64,000 bases of DNA from Sulfurimicrobium sp963741495. Its GTDB lineage: Bacteria; Pseudomonadota; Gammaproteobacteria; Burkholderiales; Sulfuricellaceae. Both the position numbers and the translations under genes were made by a program. Numbering within the stretch: the first letter of the stretch is position 1; every line of letters begins with the position of its first letter. This document shows positions 1 through 8,624 of the stretch, piece by piece. The notes beneath the pieces were generated by a model that did no database searches, was not told the origin of the DNA, and saw only the letters and a list, made by a program, of their open reading frames with translations. Where the stretch lies: the NCBI GenBank assembly GCA_963741495.1, contig CAVUID010000007.1, positions 299,900-363,899 on the forward strand, in the 5' to 3' direction.

Positions 1-9
1 AATCTTCAT
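1..9 (-). CDS. first three codons of the next gene, cut by window edge
   Basis: Read on the minus strand, an ATG at 9..7 followed by AAG ATT (Met-Lys-Ile) overlaps the TGA stop of the SH3-domain gene in an ATGA arrangement. In many betaproteobacteria the gene after secB is gpsA (glycerol-3-phosphate dehydrogenase), whose product often starts MKI. Three codons cannot prove identity; gpsA is inference from gene order only. Confidence 0.3.
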
Positions 10-452
10 GAGCCCCACACCTGCGAAATTCGCACAAATCCGGTCGCGCCGTCCGGATGTTTCACCTTGAGCCATCCGGTGCCGGTATATTCGATTAATT
101 CCAGAGCAACATTGCGTTCTGCCTGAAAAGCCAGCCCGGCTTTTTCATCCGCTGCCTGGCGGATATCGGCCAGCGGCACATTCACCAGCACCATACGCTT
201 GCTTCCAAGATGTTTTTTTTCAATCCACGCCAGATCTCCGGCAGCATCACGCACCTTGGCAAAGTGCTCCAGGCTGACGATCACTTCGACCGGATAGTAA
301 CGGCTGGCAAGATAGAGTTTCTTGCCATGCAGGGAAGGCGTGTCGTACATCACCACCCGGTCACTGAGAACGGAGCGGTACTCCAGCGCCCAGGCAGCAG
401 AAGAGAAAAACGCCGCCAGCAGCAACAATCCCGTCCTGTGCCAGCGGTTCAT
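6..452 (-). CDS. SH3-domain periplasmic protein
   Basis: A 148-residue protein with an N-terminal signal peptide: Arg at residues 3 and 6, a hydrophobic leucine/alanine stretch to about residue 22, and likely cleavage after AWA. The mature part resembles two bacterial SH3-like units, one around residues 24-75 and one around 95-148, the second with a GWLKV...GATGFV pattern. Such proteins often bind peptidoglycan or other envelope partners; the exact role is unknown. It is the last complete gene of the rhodanese-grxC-trxC-secB run on the minus strand, with 15 bases between it and secB. A GGGA motif sits 8-10 bases before the ATG. Confidence 0.7.
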   Translation of the reverse strand: MNRWHRTGLLLLAAFFSSAAWALEYRSVLSDRVVMYDTPSLHGKKLYLASRYYPVEVIVSLEHFAKVRDAAGDLAWIEKKHLGSKRMVLVNVPLADIRQAADEKAGLAFQAERNVALELIEYTGTGWLKVKHPDGATGFVRISQVWGS

Positions 453-467
453 TTCAGCGTTCCCGTT

Positions 468-935
468 TTAATGCGTCGTGGCGGCTTGATTCTGGCTCGC
501 CTGCATCTGCTTTTGCTGCTGGTAAATCGATTCAAAATTCATCGGTTGCAGCACGACTGGCGGAAAACCTGCGCGCGTCACCATATCGGAAACCGCTTCG
601 CGAACGTAGGGATAAATAATGTTGGGGCAGGCAATGCCGAGCAGCGGCTCGATATCTTCCTGTGGCACGTTGCTGATGCGGAAAATGCCTGCCTGCGAGG
701 CCTCCACCAGAAACACCGTCTTGTCGCCTTCTTCCAGTTTGGAAGTCACGGTAACCGTGAGAACGGCTTCGTAGACATCTTCACCCAGCTGTTCGGCCTT
801 GGTGTGGAATTCTACGTTGATCGCCGGTGTTCCCTGTTCCAGGAAAATCTGGGGCGCATTGGGAATTTCTAGCGAAAGGTCTTTGACATAGATTTTTTCG
901 ATGCTGAAAACAACCTTTTCGTGCTCTTCACTCAT
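468..935 (-). CDS. secB: protein-export chaperone SecB
   Basis: A 155-residue cytoplasmic chaperone that keeps preproteins unfolded and hands them to SecA. The start is the ATG at 935, giving MSEEHEK; it is preceded by AGAGG, and the length then matches E. coli SecB (155). A longer reading from 983 has no family support. Typical SecB features are the FSIEKIYVKDLSLEIPNAP segment near the start, an acidic middle, and the conserved CPNIIYPYVRE near residue 115. It lies downstream of grxC and trxC, a common betaproteobacterial order. Confidence 0.95.
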   Translation of the reverse strand: MSEEHEKVVFSIEKIYVKDLSLEIPNAPQIFLEQGTPAINVEFHTKAEQLGEDVYEAVLTVTVTSKLEEGDKTVFLVEASQAGIFRISNVPQEDIEPLLGIACPNIIYPYVREAVSDMVTRAGFPPVVLQPMNFESIYQQQKQMQASQNQAATTH

Positions 936-1004
936 GGGGAAAACCTCTGAAAAAAGGGGAATTGTAACGCGAAGCAGCGCCAAACGGGGGCGGCCAGGCC
1001 TGTT

Positions 1005-1424
1005 TTAGTGGCGCAGCAGCCAGTTTTTGAGCTTGCCCGCATCCATCGCGCCGGCAACCCGATCCACCTCGGCCCCATTCCTGAACACCGCCAGAGTGGG
1101 AATGCTGCGGATGGAGAACTGTTGCGCCAGCGCCTGTTCCACTTCGGTATTGACCTTGATGAACAGGAAGCGAGTTTTGAATTCGGCGGCTACCTGGCTG
1201 AATACTGGCGCCATCATCTTGCACGGTCCGCACCATGGCGCCCAGAAATCCACCACCAGCGGCATTTCGCTTTTGGCCACGAAGCGGCCAAAGTTCGCAG
1301 CGGTCAATTCAAGCGGCTTGCCATCCAGCAGCGGTGTCGAGCACTTGCCGCATTTTGGATTCTGGCTTAGCCGCTCTTCTGGCACCCGGTTGATTGCGCC
1401 GCAATCAGGACATACCACGTTCAT
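1005..1424 (-). CDS. trxC: thioredoxin TrxC (thioredoxin 2 type)
   Basis: A 139-residue cytoplasmic disulfide reductase. The N-terminal zinc ribbon has paired cysteines at 5/8 (CPDC) and 25/28 (CGKC); the thioredoxin fold follows, with active site WCGPCK (Cys65, Cys68) and the cis-proline segment SIPT. This zinc ribbon plus Trx layout defines Trx2. The start at 1424 places the first Cys pair at the expected distance; an upstream in-frame ATG (1499) would run into grxC. The ATG is 4 bases after the grxC stop, so the two are co-transcribed and form a thiol-redox pair beside secB. Confidence 0.93.
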   Translation of the reverse strand: MNVVCPDCGAINRVPEERLSQNPKCGKCSTPLLDGKPLELTAANFGRFVAKSEMPLVVDFWAPWCGPCKMMAPVFSQVAAEFKTRFLFIKVNTEVEQALAQQFSIRSIPTLAVFRNGAEVDRVAGAMDAGKLKNWLLRH

Positions 1425-1428
1425 GGCA

Positions 1429-1686
1429 TCACCCCGCCAGAAGAGCGTCCAGCTTGCCTTCCACGTCAAGCGCGGAAAGATCGTCAAAGCCGCCGACATG
1501 AAAATCGCCGATATAGATCTGGGGCACGGTGCGCCGCCCAGTTCTTTCCATCATTTCTGCCTTGCGGCCTTCCTCAAGATCGATGCGAATCTTGTTGATT
1601 TCGGTCACGCCTTTCTTTTGCAGCAGCTTCTCTGCCATGGTGCAATAGGGGCAGGTGCCGGTGCTGTACATGGTTATGTTGGGCAT
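1429..1686 (-). CDS. grxC: glutaredoxin 3
   Basis: An 85-residue dithiol glutaredoxin with the active site CPYC at residues 12-15, the TVPQI loop carrying the cis-proline, and the GG(F)DD glutathione-binding segment near residue 66. It reduces disulfides or glutathione-mixed disulfides using glutathione. Length and motifs match GrxC. It is followed at 4 bases by trxC and preceded by the membrane rhodanese. The spacer upstream (1687-1768) holds a CCCTCTC/GAGAGGG-type inverted repeat. Confidence 0.95.
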   Translation of the reverse strand: MPNITMYSTGTCPYCTMAEKLLQKKGVTEINKIRIDLEEGRKAEMMERTGRRTVPQIYIGDFHVGGFDDLSALDVEGKLDALLAG

Positions 1687-1768
1687 TTCTTTTCCTTGTA
1701 ATAAAAACTTGCTTAGCGAGGCTCCGTCCCTCTCTCACGCCGGGAGAGAGCCTGGAGAAGGGGCCAGG

Positions 1769-2188
1769 CTATTTTCGTTCAACCGGCATATTGGCCTGCT
1801 GCCAGGCTGATATGCCGCCACTCAGATTATAAACCTGCTCGAAACCGTTTTTGCGCAGCATGCGGCAACCGTGCCCGGAACGCGCCCCACTGCGGCAGAT
1901 GGCGATGATCGGTTTATTCTTGAATTTTTCCAGCTCCTGCATGCGACCGGACAACTGACCCAGGGGGATATGTTTTGAATTCGGCGCGTGCCCGCTGTCG
2001 AATTCCCGGTCTTCCCGCACGTCGAGAATCAATGCATCGTGGTGGTTGATGAGCTGGGTCGCCTCCATCGTGCCGACTTCCTTGATCCCGGAAATGCGCC
2101 GGTTGATCATGGGCCAGAACAGCATCATGGCGCTAATAATGACCAGGGCCACCAGGCCCAGATTGTTCTGAATGAATTGCACTGCCAT
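1769..2188 (-). CDS. membrane-anchored rhodanese-like protein
   Basis: A 139-residue protein with one N-terminal transmembrane helix (about residues 9-27) and a single rhodanese domain (about 35-137). The active-site loop is CRSGARS with Cys98, so the catalytic cysteine is present and a persulfide-carrier or sulfurtransferase role is plausible. A perfect AAGGAG ribosome site precedes the ATG. In relatives this gene stands divergently next to gpmI; here the RND cassette separates them. The substrate cannot be told from sequence. Confidence 0.88.
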   Translation of the reverse strand: MAVQFIQNNLGLVALVIISAMMLFWPMINRRISGIKEVGTMEATQLINHHDALILDVREDREFDSGHAPNSKHIPLGQLSGRMQELEKFKNKPIIAICRSGARSGHGCRMLRKNGFEQVYNLSGGISAWQQANMPVERK

Positions 2189-2204
2189 GAAACTCCTTAG
2201 ATTT

Positions 2205-2232
2205 AGCTATCAGCTATCAGCTATCAGCTGAC
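2205..2232. repeat. 7-bp tandem repeat (AGCTATC x3 plus variant)
   Basis: Three exact copies of AGCTATC followed by AGCTGAC. The tract overlaps the stop codon of the RND gene (TGA at 2226-2224) and supplies its last codons. Other 7-bp-period tracts in this window lie at 5447-5474, 21045-21079 and 55577-55677. Confidence 0.85.
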
Positions 2233-5200
2233 TGCTATTTTTTTATACATCGCCGCATAATACAGCACCGGTATCACTACCAGTGTGAGTAAAGTGGAGA
2301 CGAAGATACCAAAAATCAAGGAAATTGCCAGTCCGTTGAAAATCGGGTCATCGAGAATAAACAGTGCGCCCAGCATGGCTGCCAGCCCCGTCAGCACAAT
2401 CGGCTTGGCGCGCGTGGCGGCGGAATTGATGACGGCTTCCTGGAATGCCATACCTTCTGCTACCTGCATATTGATGAAATCCACCAGCAGGATGGAGTTG
2501 CGCACGATAATCCCGGCCAGGGCGATCATGCCGATCATCGAGGTTGCGGTGAATTGCGCGCCGAACAGCGCATGGCCGGGCATCACGCCGATAATGGTCA
2601 GCGGAATCGGCGCCATGATGATGAGCGGCACCAGATAGGACTTGAACTGCGCCACCACCAGCAGATAGATCAGTACCAGGCCGACGGCGTAGGCGATCCC
2701 CATGTCGCGGAAGGTTTCGTAGGTCACCTGCCATTCGCCGTCCCATTTGATGGCATATTCTGCATAGGGGTCAGCCGGCTGCCGGATGAAATAGTCGCCC
2801 AGTTCGCCTCCCTGGGTCAATTTCATCCCATTGGTCAGGGAGCGGATATCGAACATGCCGTAGAGCGGGCTATCCAGTTTTCCTGCCATGTCGCCAAAGA
2901 CATAAACCACCGGCAGCAGATCCTTGTGGTAAATGGTTTTCTCCGCGATGCCGGACGATACTTCCACCAGCTCTGAAAGCGGCACCAGGGTGCCATCGCG
3001 GGCGCGGACTGTCAGCTTGAGCAGTTCGTCCAGATTGTTCAGGCGCTCAGGCGCCAGGGTCACGCGTACCGGGATTTCATACTTGGTTTCGCCGGTATGT
3101 ACCGGGGTGACATCCTCCCCGGTCAGGCCCATTTTCATCACCGCCACGATGTCGTTCTGCGCCACGCCCATCAGCGCCGCCTTGGCTTGCAGCACGCGCA
3201 ATACCAGCTTGCGCGACACTTCCTCTATGCTGTCGTCGATGGCGACGATATCGGGTGTCCGGGTGAAGGCCATGCCTACTTTTTTTGCCACTTCCATCTG
3301 ACCTTCGTAATCCGGACCATAGACTTCCGCTACGATCGGTGACATCACCGGCGGTCCGGGCGGCACCTCGACGACTTTTACGTTGGCCTGATATTTTTCG
3401 GCAATTTTTTCAATCGGCACCCGTACCGCCTGGGCGATTTCATGGCTCTTGCGCTCACGCAGGTGCTTGTCCGCCAGATTGACCTGGATATCGCCCATTT
3501 CCGGGCTGGCGCGCAAATAATACTGGCGCACCAGACCATTGAAATTGATCGGCGCCGCCGTTCCGGCATAAGCCTCATAATCGGTGACTTCGGGCACCGT
3601 CGCCAGATACTGGCCGATTTCGCGCATGGCGCGCGCGGTCTGCTCCAGCGGCGTGCCCACCGGCATGTCCACTACGACCTGGAATTCCGATTTGTTGTCG
3701 AAAGGCAGCATTTTCAGCACCACCAGCTTCACCACCGCCAGCAGCATGGCGACGATAATCATGCCCAATACCGCCAGCCAGAGTTTGGTGCGATTCCGTC
3801 CGCCCTGTTCGCGGCGCAGGAACGGCATCAGCCGGCGCTGAAAAAAAGCCTGCAAGCGCGATTCCGCTCCCGTCTCACTGTGGCTGGGCGCAGCATGCTG
3901 GTGGCTCAGCAGCTTGAGCGCGAGCCAGGGCGTGATGATGAAAGCGATGGCCAGCGAGATCACCATGCCGATGCTGGCATTAATGGGAATCGGGCTCATG
4001 TAGGGCCCCATCAGGCCGGAAACAAAGGCCATGGGCAGCAGCGCCGCGATCACGGTAAAAGTTGCCAGGATGGTGGGGCCGCCCACCTCGTCCACGGCCT
4101 CCGGAATGACCTGGGCCAGGGGTTTGTGCTTATCCAGTTCGCGCCGGCGGTGGATATTTTCCACTACCACGATGGCGTCATCCACCAGAATCCCGATGGA
4201 AAAAATCAGCGCGAACAGCGATACCCGATTGAGGGTAAAGCCCCACGCCCATGAAGCAAACAAGGTTGCAGCCAGCGTCAGCATCACCGCCACGCCGACA
4301 ATCAGTGCTTCGCGCCTGCCCAGCGCGAACAGCACCAGCAGAACCACGAAGGCGGTAGCAAAAATCAGCTTGCCGATCAGCTTCATGGCCTTGTCGTTGG
4401 CGGTCGCTCCGTAATTACGCGTCACCGTGGCCGTCACGCCATCCGGGATCACGCTGCCATGCAACTGCTCGACCCGCTGGATGACCCGGTTGGCGACATC
4501 CACGGCGTTCTCGCCCGGTTTCTTGGAAATGGCCAGCGTCACCGCAGGGAACTCACCCTGCTGGCTGATACCCTGATGTGTGCCCGCCGGCCCTGTGCCG
4601 AGCCAGACATAACGTCCCGGCAGATCCGGCCCGTCGATCACCTGGGTCACGTCACTCATGAAAACCGGGCGACCATCCTGCACCCCCACCACCAGTTGCT
4701 GCACATCTGCAGCGGAGGAAAGAAAAGTGCCGGTCTGCACCAGGATTTCCTGGTTATTGTCGACCAGTTTGCCAGAGGGCTGGGAGGCGTTGCTCAGTTG
4801 CAACGCATCGCGGATATCCTGGGCTGAAATCTGGTGCGACTTCATGCGTTCCGCGTCCATCAGTACCCGCACCACATGTCGGGGGCCGCCGATGGTGTTG
4901 ACCTCGCGCGTTCCCTGGATGCGTTTCAGCTCGATCTCGGCAGCATGCGCAATCTGCTCCAGCTCGTATTCACCGCGCGCTGGGTCGGCTGTCCACAAGG
5001 TCAGGGCAACAATTGGAACGTCATCGATACCCACCGGTTTGACAACGGGCTCGAGCACGCCCAGGTTGGGAGAAATCCAGTCGCGCTTGGACTGTACTGT
5101 GTCGTACAAGCGCACCAGGGCCTGGATACGGTCCTCGCCCACTTTGTATTGCACGGTGAGAATGGCCATGCCGGGGCGCGAGACGGAATAGATATGCTCG

Positions 5201-5511
5201 ACGCCGGAAATTTGCGACAAAACCTGCTCGGCAGGCGTCGCGACCAGGTTCTCCACGTCCCTGGCCGAAGCGCCGGGGAAGGGGATAAATACGTTGGCCA
5301 TGGTGACGTTGATTTGCGGCTCTTCCTCGCGCGGCGTGACCAGCACCGCAAACAGGCCGAGCAGGAAGGCGATGAGCGCAATCAGCGGCGTCATCTGCGA
5401 AGTCAGAAAGAGCCTGGCGACACGTCCGGAAATACCCATCTTTTCGGGTGAGGGGTGAGAAGTGAGAGGTGAGGCGTCGGATGCCGGCACGATTTTCTCC
5501 TCACTACTCAC
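2224..5511 (-). CDS. RND efflux pump permease (AcrB/HAE-type)
   Basis: A 1095-residue inner-membrane proton-driven exporter. It has the RND plan: TM1 near residue 40, a large periplasmic loop, TM2-6, a second loop, TM8-12. TM4 carries the proton-relay pair in VDDAIVVVEN, and TM10 has the conserved AGIIVRNSILLVDF. Substrate class is not readable. The GTG start at 5511 overlaps the stop of the membrane-fusion gene; a GTG at 5490 preceded by GAGGAG is an alternative. The N-terminus (TSHPSPEKM) and C-terminus are partly encoded by 7-bp repeats, so both ends look remodelled. It works with the upstream fusion protein and presumably a TolC-type channel encoded elsewhere. Confidence 0.9.
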   Translation of the reverse strand: MSSEEKIVPASDASPLTSHPSPEKMGISGRVARLFLTSQMTPLIALIAFLLGLFAVLVTPREEEPQINVTMANVFIPFPGASARDVENLVATPAEQVLSQISGVEHIYSVSRPGMAILTVQYKVGEDRIQALVRLYDTVQSKRDWISPNLGVLEPVVKPVGIDDVPIVALTLWTADPARGEYELEQIAHAAEIELKRIQGTREVNTIGGPRHVVRVLMDAERMKSHQISAQDIRDALQLSNASQPSGKLVDNNQEILVQTGTFLSSAADVQQLVVGVQDGRPVFMSDVTQVIDGPDLPGRYVWLGTGPAGTHQGISQQGEFPAVTLAISKKPGENAVDVANRVIQRVEQLHGSVIPDGVTATVTRNYGATANDKAMKLIGKLIFATAFVVLLVLFALGRREALIVGVAVMLTLAATLFASWAWGFTLNRVSLFALIFSIGILVDDAIVVVENIHRRRELDKHKPLAQVIPEAVDEVGGPTILATFTVIAALLPMAFVSGLMGPYMSPIPINASIGMVISLAIAFIITPWLALKLLSHQHAAPSHSETGAESRLQAFFQRRLMPFLRREQGGRNRTKLWLAVLGMIIVAMLLAVVKLVVLKMLPFDNKSEFQVVVDMPVGTPLEQTARAMREIGQYLATVPEVTDYEAYAGTAAPINFNGLVRQYYLRASPEMGDIQVNLADKHLRERKSHEIAQAVRVPIEKIAEKYQANVKVVEVPPGPPVMSPIVAEVYGPDYEGQMEVAKKVGMAFTRTPDIVAIDDSIEEVSRKLVLRVLQAKAALMGVAQNDIVAVMKMGLTGEDVTPVHTGETKYEIPVRVTLAPERLNNLDELLKLTVRARDGTLVPLSELVEVSSGIAEKTIYHKDLLPVVYVFGDMAGKLDSPLYGMFDIRSLTNGMKLTQGGELGDYFIRQPADPYAEYAIKWDGEWQVTYETFRDMGIAYAVGLVLIYLLVVAQFKSYLVPLIIMAPIPLTIIGVMPGHALFGAQFTATSMIGMIALAGIIVRNSILLVDFINMQVAEGMAFQEAVINSAATRAKPIVLTGLAAMLGALFILDDPIFNGLAISLIFGIFVSTLLTLVVIPVLYYAAMYKKIAVS
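5447..5474. repeat. 7-bp tandem repeat (GGTGAGG family) inside the RND 5' end
   Basis: About four degenerate heptamers (read on the minus strand as CCTCACC, TCTCACT, TCTCACC, CCTCACC). They lie within the first 25 codons of the RND permease and give the low-complexity stretch SPLTSHPSPE. The same unit occurs at 21045-21079. Confidence 0.75.
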
Positions 5512-6548
5512 TGCTTGCTGCTCGCGGCTTTCAGCAGCATGCCCGCCTTGATCGGTTCCAGCGCAACCTGTTCGCCCTGCACCAGTCCGGACAGGATTTC
5601 CACCTCATTATTCTGTTCGATCGGTTCGCCAAGGCGCACTTGACGGAAGCCGATCTGGCCCTTTGCGTCCACCACATAAACCGCGGTGACTTCGCTGCGA
5701 CGCACCACCGCAGCAACCGGGATCAGCAATTTTTGCATACGTCCGATGGAGAAATACGCGCGGGCGAACATGCCCGGATGAACATCCCGCAAATCGGCAG
5801 GCAGATCCACTCGTGCTCTGGTGGTATGGGTGCGCGCATCCGCTACCGGCAGTATCGTGACGCGGGTGCCTGCTACCCATTGTTTCAGCTCTGGAAACTC
5901 CACCTGGGCGCGAGACGACTGGCGCACCTGCGCCAGCTTGTACTGGGGAACGCTCGCCACTACGCGCAAGCCTTTGGGAGAAAACATGGTCAAGAGCGCC
6001 CTGCCGGGACTGGCCATTTCACCCAGCTCAACCTGACGCGCGGCAATGATGCCGTCGTAGGGCGCAACAATGGTGGCAAAGCGCCTCGTTGCCGTGGTCT
6101 GTCCGACGCCCGCCAGCGCTGCCTTGACCTGCGCTTCGGCCGTTTTGTAGTCGGCCAGGGATTTGTCCAGCGCGGCCTGGCTAACAAATTTCTGCGCCAG
6201 CAACTGTTTGCTGCGTTCGTAGGCGAGACGGGCATTCTGAAGATTGGCCTGCGCCTGGGCTAGCTGCGCTTCGCTGCCCGCCACCGTCTGACTGACTTCG
6301 CTCTCGTCAATGCGCACCAGCACCTGGCCTTTCCTGACCGCATCGCCGACATCGAATGCAACTTCCATCACGCGCCCCGAAATCTGGGCTGCCAATGTGG
6401 CCTGATTGACCGCTTCCACAACGGCTTCAGCGGCAAAAATCTGGTCAACTTCGCGATACTGAACCGGTGCCGTGGCAAAAGGCAGGGCGGCCTGGGCAGA
6501 AGGAACAAGGGAAAGCGCGCCAAGGAGCGCAAGAAAGAATTTCAGCAC
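5508..6548 (-). CDS. RND efflux membrane-fusion (adaptor) subunit
   Basis: About 346 residues. A signal peptide (LKFFLALLGALSLVPSAQA) is followed by the adaptor plan: a lipoyl-like half around AQISGRVMEV, a coiled-coil hairpin (about residues 95-160), the second lipoyl half IVAPYDGIIAARQVE, then beta-barrel and membrane-proximal domains. The GTG at 6548 is preferred because GGAG lies 8 bases upstream and it gives a clean signal peptide; the ATG at 6572 would add eight residues. It links the RND pump to an outer-membrane channel. Its stop overlaps the RND start. Confidence 0.88.
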   Translation of the reverse strand: MLKFFLALLGALSLVPSAQAALPFATAPVQYREVDQIFAAEAVVEAVNQATLAAQISGRVMEVAFDVGDAVRKGQVLVRIDESEVSQTVAGSEAQLAQAQANLQNARLAYERSKQLLAQKFVSQAALDKSLADYKTAEAQVKAALAGVGQTTATRRFATIVAPYDGIIAARQVELGEMASPGRALLTMFSPKGLRVVASVPQYKLAQVRQSSRAQVEFPELKQWVAGTRVTILPVADARTHTTRARVDLPADLRDVHPGMFARAYFSIGRMQKLLIPVAAVVRRSEVTAVYVVDAKGQIGFRQVRLGEPIEQNNEVEILSGLVQGEQVALEPIKAGMLLKAASSKQ

Positions 6549-6653
6549 AGCGCAGACTCCGCGTGTAGGCAATGGCTACAAGATAATGGCAGGCGGAACA
6601 GATTACAAGCGGACAAAGCCACGCAGATCATGGGCCCGGCAGGGCGGGCGACG

Positions 6654-6974
6654 CTACTTGGCGAAACCGCAGAAAACATCCCGCATCATGCTGATCAGCT
6701 TGAGAGTGCGCGTATCGCCAACCCGATAGTAAACACGGTTGGCGTCCTTGCGCGTACGCAGCACACCCTTGTCGCGCAGAATGGCCAGATGTTGGGAAAT
6801 ATTGCTTTGCGAAGTGCCGACGCTGTCGACGATCTCCTGCACGCTGATTTCACGGTCGCCCAGCACGCACAGAATCTTCAGCCGCAACGGGTGAGACATC
6901 GCCTTCATCGCCCGTGACGCCTGTTCGATATGTTCGTCTTTATCTATCAATCCGACCTGATCAAAATTCAACAT
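6654..6974 (-). CDS. ArsR/SmtB-family regulator
   Basis: A 106-residue winged-helix repressor. The core is HPLRLKILCVL, then the recognition helix SQSNISQHLAILRDKGVLRTRKDANRVYY. The usual metal-binding ELCVCDL motif is absent (Ile-Ser-Val-Gln-Glu-Ile here), so the inducer is not clear; cysteines are present only at about residue 36 and near the C-terminus (FCGFAK). It is the first gene of the arsR-MFP-RND run and probably controls the pump and itself. The upstream space to gpmI is very AT-rich. No good ribosome site is seen, so the start is less certain. Confidence 0.85.
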   Translation of the reverse strand: MLNFDQVGLIDKDEHIEQASRAMKAMSHPLRLKILCVLGDREISVQEIVDSVGTSQSNISQHLAILRDKGVLRTRKDANRVYYRVGDTRTLKLISMMRDVFCGFAK

Positions 6975-7097
6975 GAAAATATCATCGCTTCACTTTGCTA
7001 GAAATTTTTAGAACAAGTTTAATGCGTACATTATTAAAACATAATAAAATGATACATGAATTGTATTAATGATCGATAAATAAAGTCTATATTTGTT
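6975..7097. promoter_or_regulatory. AT-rich divergent promoter region arsR/gpmI
   Basis: 123 bases between the divergent starts of the ArsR regulator and gpmI, visibly richer in A+T than the flanking genes. Several TATAAT-like and TTGTAT-like hexamers occur, but none has convincing spacing. gpmI lacks a clear ribosome site, so its transcript may be leaderless or have a short leader. No exact promoter can be assigned. Confidence 0.4.
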
Positions 7098-8624
7098 ATG
7101 AAGGTTACGCCCGTTTTACTTTTGATCCTTGATGGTTTCGGCTGCCGCGAAACCGGGCCGGATAATGCCGTTGCGCTGGCAAAAAAACCCAACTGGGACA
7201 AGCTCTGGGATACGTGCCCTCACACCAGAATTCATGCCTCCGAAGCTGCCGTTGGCCTGCCGGCGGGCCAGATGGGCAATTCAGAGGTGGGCCACCTTAA
7301 TCTGGGCGCTGGCCGGGTTGTCTACCAGGAAATTTCGCGCATCAATATGGCGATCAAGAGCGGCTCGTTTTTTACCAACCACGAACTGACCGCCACGGTT
7401 GACGCCATCAAGAAAAATGATGGTGCGCTGCATATTTTTGGCTTGCTCTCGGATGGCGGCGTGCATAGCCATGAAATCCACATTCAGGCGATGCTGGAAA
7501 TGGGTGTCCGTGCCGGAATCAGGGAAATTTACGTTCACGCCTTTCTGGATGGCCGCGACACGCCGCCCAGAAGTGCAGAAATCTACCTGCAACATCTCCA
7601 GGATAAAATCGATCAGCTTGGCAGCGGCAGGATTGCCACCATCGTGGGCCGCTACTATGCCATGGATCGTGATCACCGCTGGGTGCGCGTCAAGACCGCA
7701 TACGACCTGCTCACCCAGGGCATTGCCGAATTTCAAGCCAATACCGCTATCGAAGGCTTGCGCAACGCCTATGCGCGCGACGAGAACGATGAGTTCGTCA
7801 AAGCCACAGTAATTGGTGAGCCGGTGAAAATGAAGGACGGCGACGGTGTGGTTTTCATGAATTTCCGTTCCGACCGTGCCCGCGAGCTGACCCGCACCCT
7901 GATCGATCCGGGCTTCGATGCCTTTGAACGCGAGTATGTGCCCAAGCTTAGCGCCTATTGCACCCTGACTGCCTACAGCGCAGACTTTGATGTTGCTGTG
8001 GCCTTCCCCCAGGAGCGCATCAAGAACGGCCTGGGCGAATATCTCGCGGACCAGGGCCTGCGCCAGTTGCGTATCGCCGAAACCGAAAAATACGCGCACG
8101 TCACGTTCTTTTTCAATGGTGGCGAAGAAACCAGCTACCCGGGCGAAGACCGTATCCTGGTCCCCTCTCCTGACGTTCCCACCTACGACCTCAAGCCGGA
8201 AATGAGCGCTTACGAGGTAACGGAGAAACTGGTCGAGGCCATTCAGAGCCGTCAGTACGATGCGATCATCTGCAACTTCGCCAACCCCGACATGGTCGGC
8301 CACACCGGCAACTTGCAGGCCGCCATCAAGGCCATCGAAACCATCGACAACTGTATTGGAAAGATTGTCCCGGCCATGCTGGAAACCGGCGGCGAAGTGC
8401 TGATCACTGCGGACCATGGCAATGCCGAAAAGATGTTCGATGAAGGCACGCAGGATTTTCACACGGCCCATACGCTCAATCTGGTGCCGTTCGTCTACAT
8501 TGGCCGCCCGGCGCAAATCGCGGACACGGGTGCACTGGAAGACGTCGCCCCGACACTGCTGAAAATGATGGACCTGCCCCAGCCACGGGAGATGCGGGGG
8601 CATCCATTAATCACATTCGAGTGA
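7098..8624 (+). CDS. gpmI: 2,3-bisphosphoglycerate-independent phosphoglycerate mutase
   Basis: A 508-residue manganese enzyme that interconverts 3- and 2-phosphoglycerate in glycolysis and gluconeogenesis. It belongs to the alkaline-phosphatase superfamily. The N-terminal metal site is LLILDGFG, the phosphorylated serine is about residue 62 in MGNSEVGHLNLGAG, the phosphatase-fold residues include HAFLDGRDTPP, and the C-terminal metal motif is ITADHGNAE. Full length for the family. Its stop overlaps the GTG start of the envC-like gene, so it heads the gpmI-envC-ctp-moeB run. Confidence 0.96.
   Translation: MKVTPVLLLILDGFGCRETGPDNAVALAKKPNWDKLWDTCPHTRIHASEAAVGLPAGQMGNSEVGHLNLGAGRVVYQEISRINMAIKSGSFFTNHELTATVDAIKKNDGALHIFGLLSDGGVHSHEIHIQAMLEMGVRAGIREIYVHAFLDGRDTPPRSAEIYLQHLQDKIDQLGSGRIATIVGRYYAMDRDHRWVRVKTAYDLLTQGIAEFQANTAIEGLRNAYARDENDEFVKATVIGEPVKMKDGDGVVFMNFRSDRARELTRTLIDPGFDAFEREYVPKLSAYCTLTAYSADFDVAVAFPQERIKNGLGEYLADQGLRQLRIAETEKYAHVTFFFNGGEETSYPGEDRILVPSPDVPTYDLKPEMSAYEVTEKLVEAIQSRQYDAIICNFANPDMVGHTGNLQAAIKAIETIDNCIGKIVPAMLETGGEVLITADHGNAEKMFDEGTQDFHTAHTLNLVPFVYIGRPAQIADTGALEDVAPTLLKMMDLPQPREMRGHPLITFE

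Noticed and set aside
7281..8603. 440-codon ORF antisense to gpmI
   Set aside because: A mirror of a strongly conserved gene with no ribosome site and no recognisable protein; treated as a shadow.
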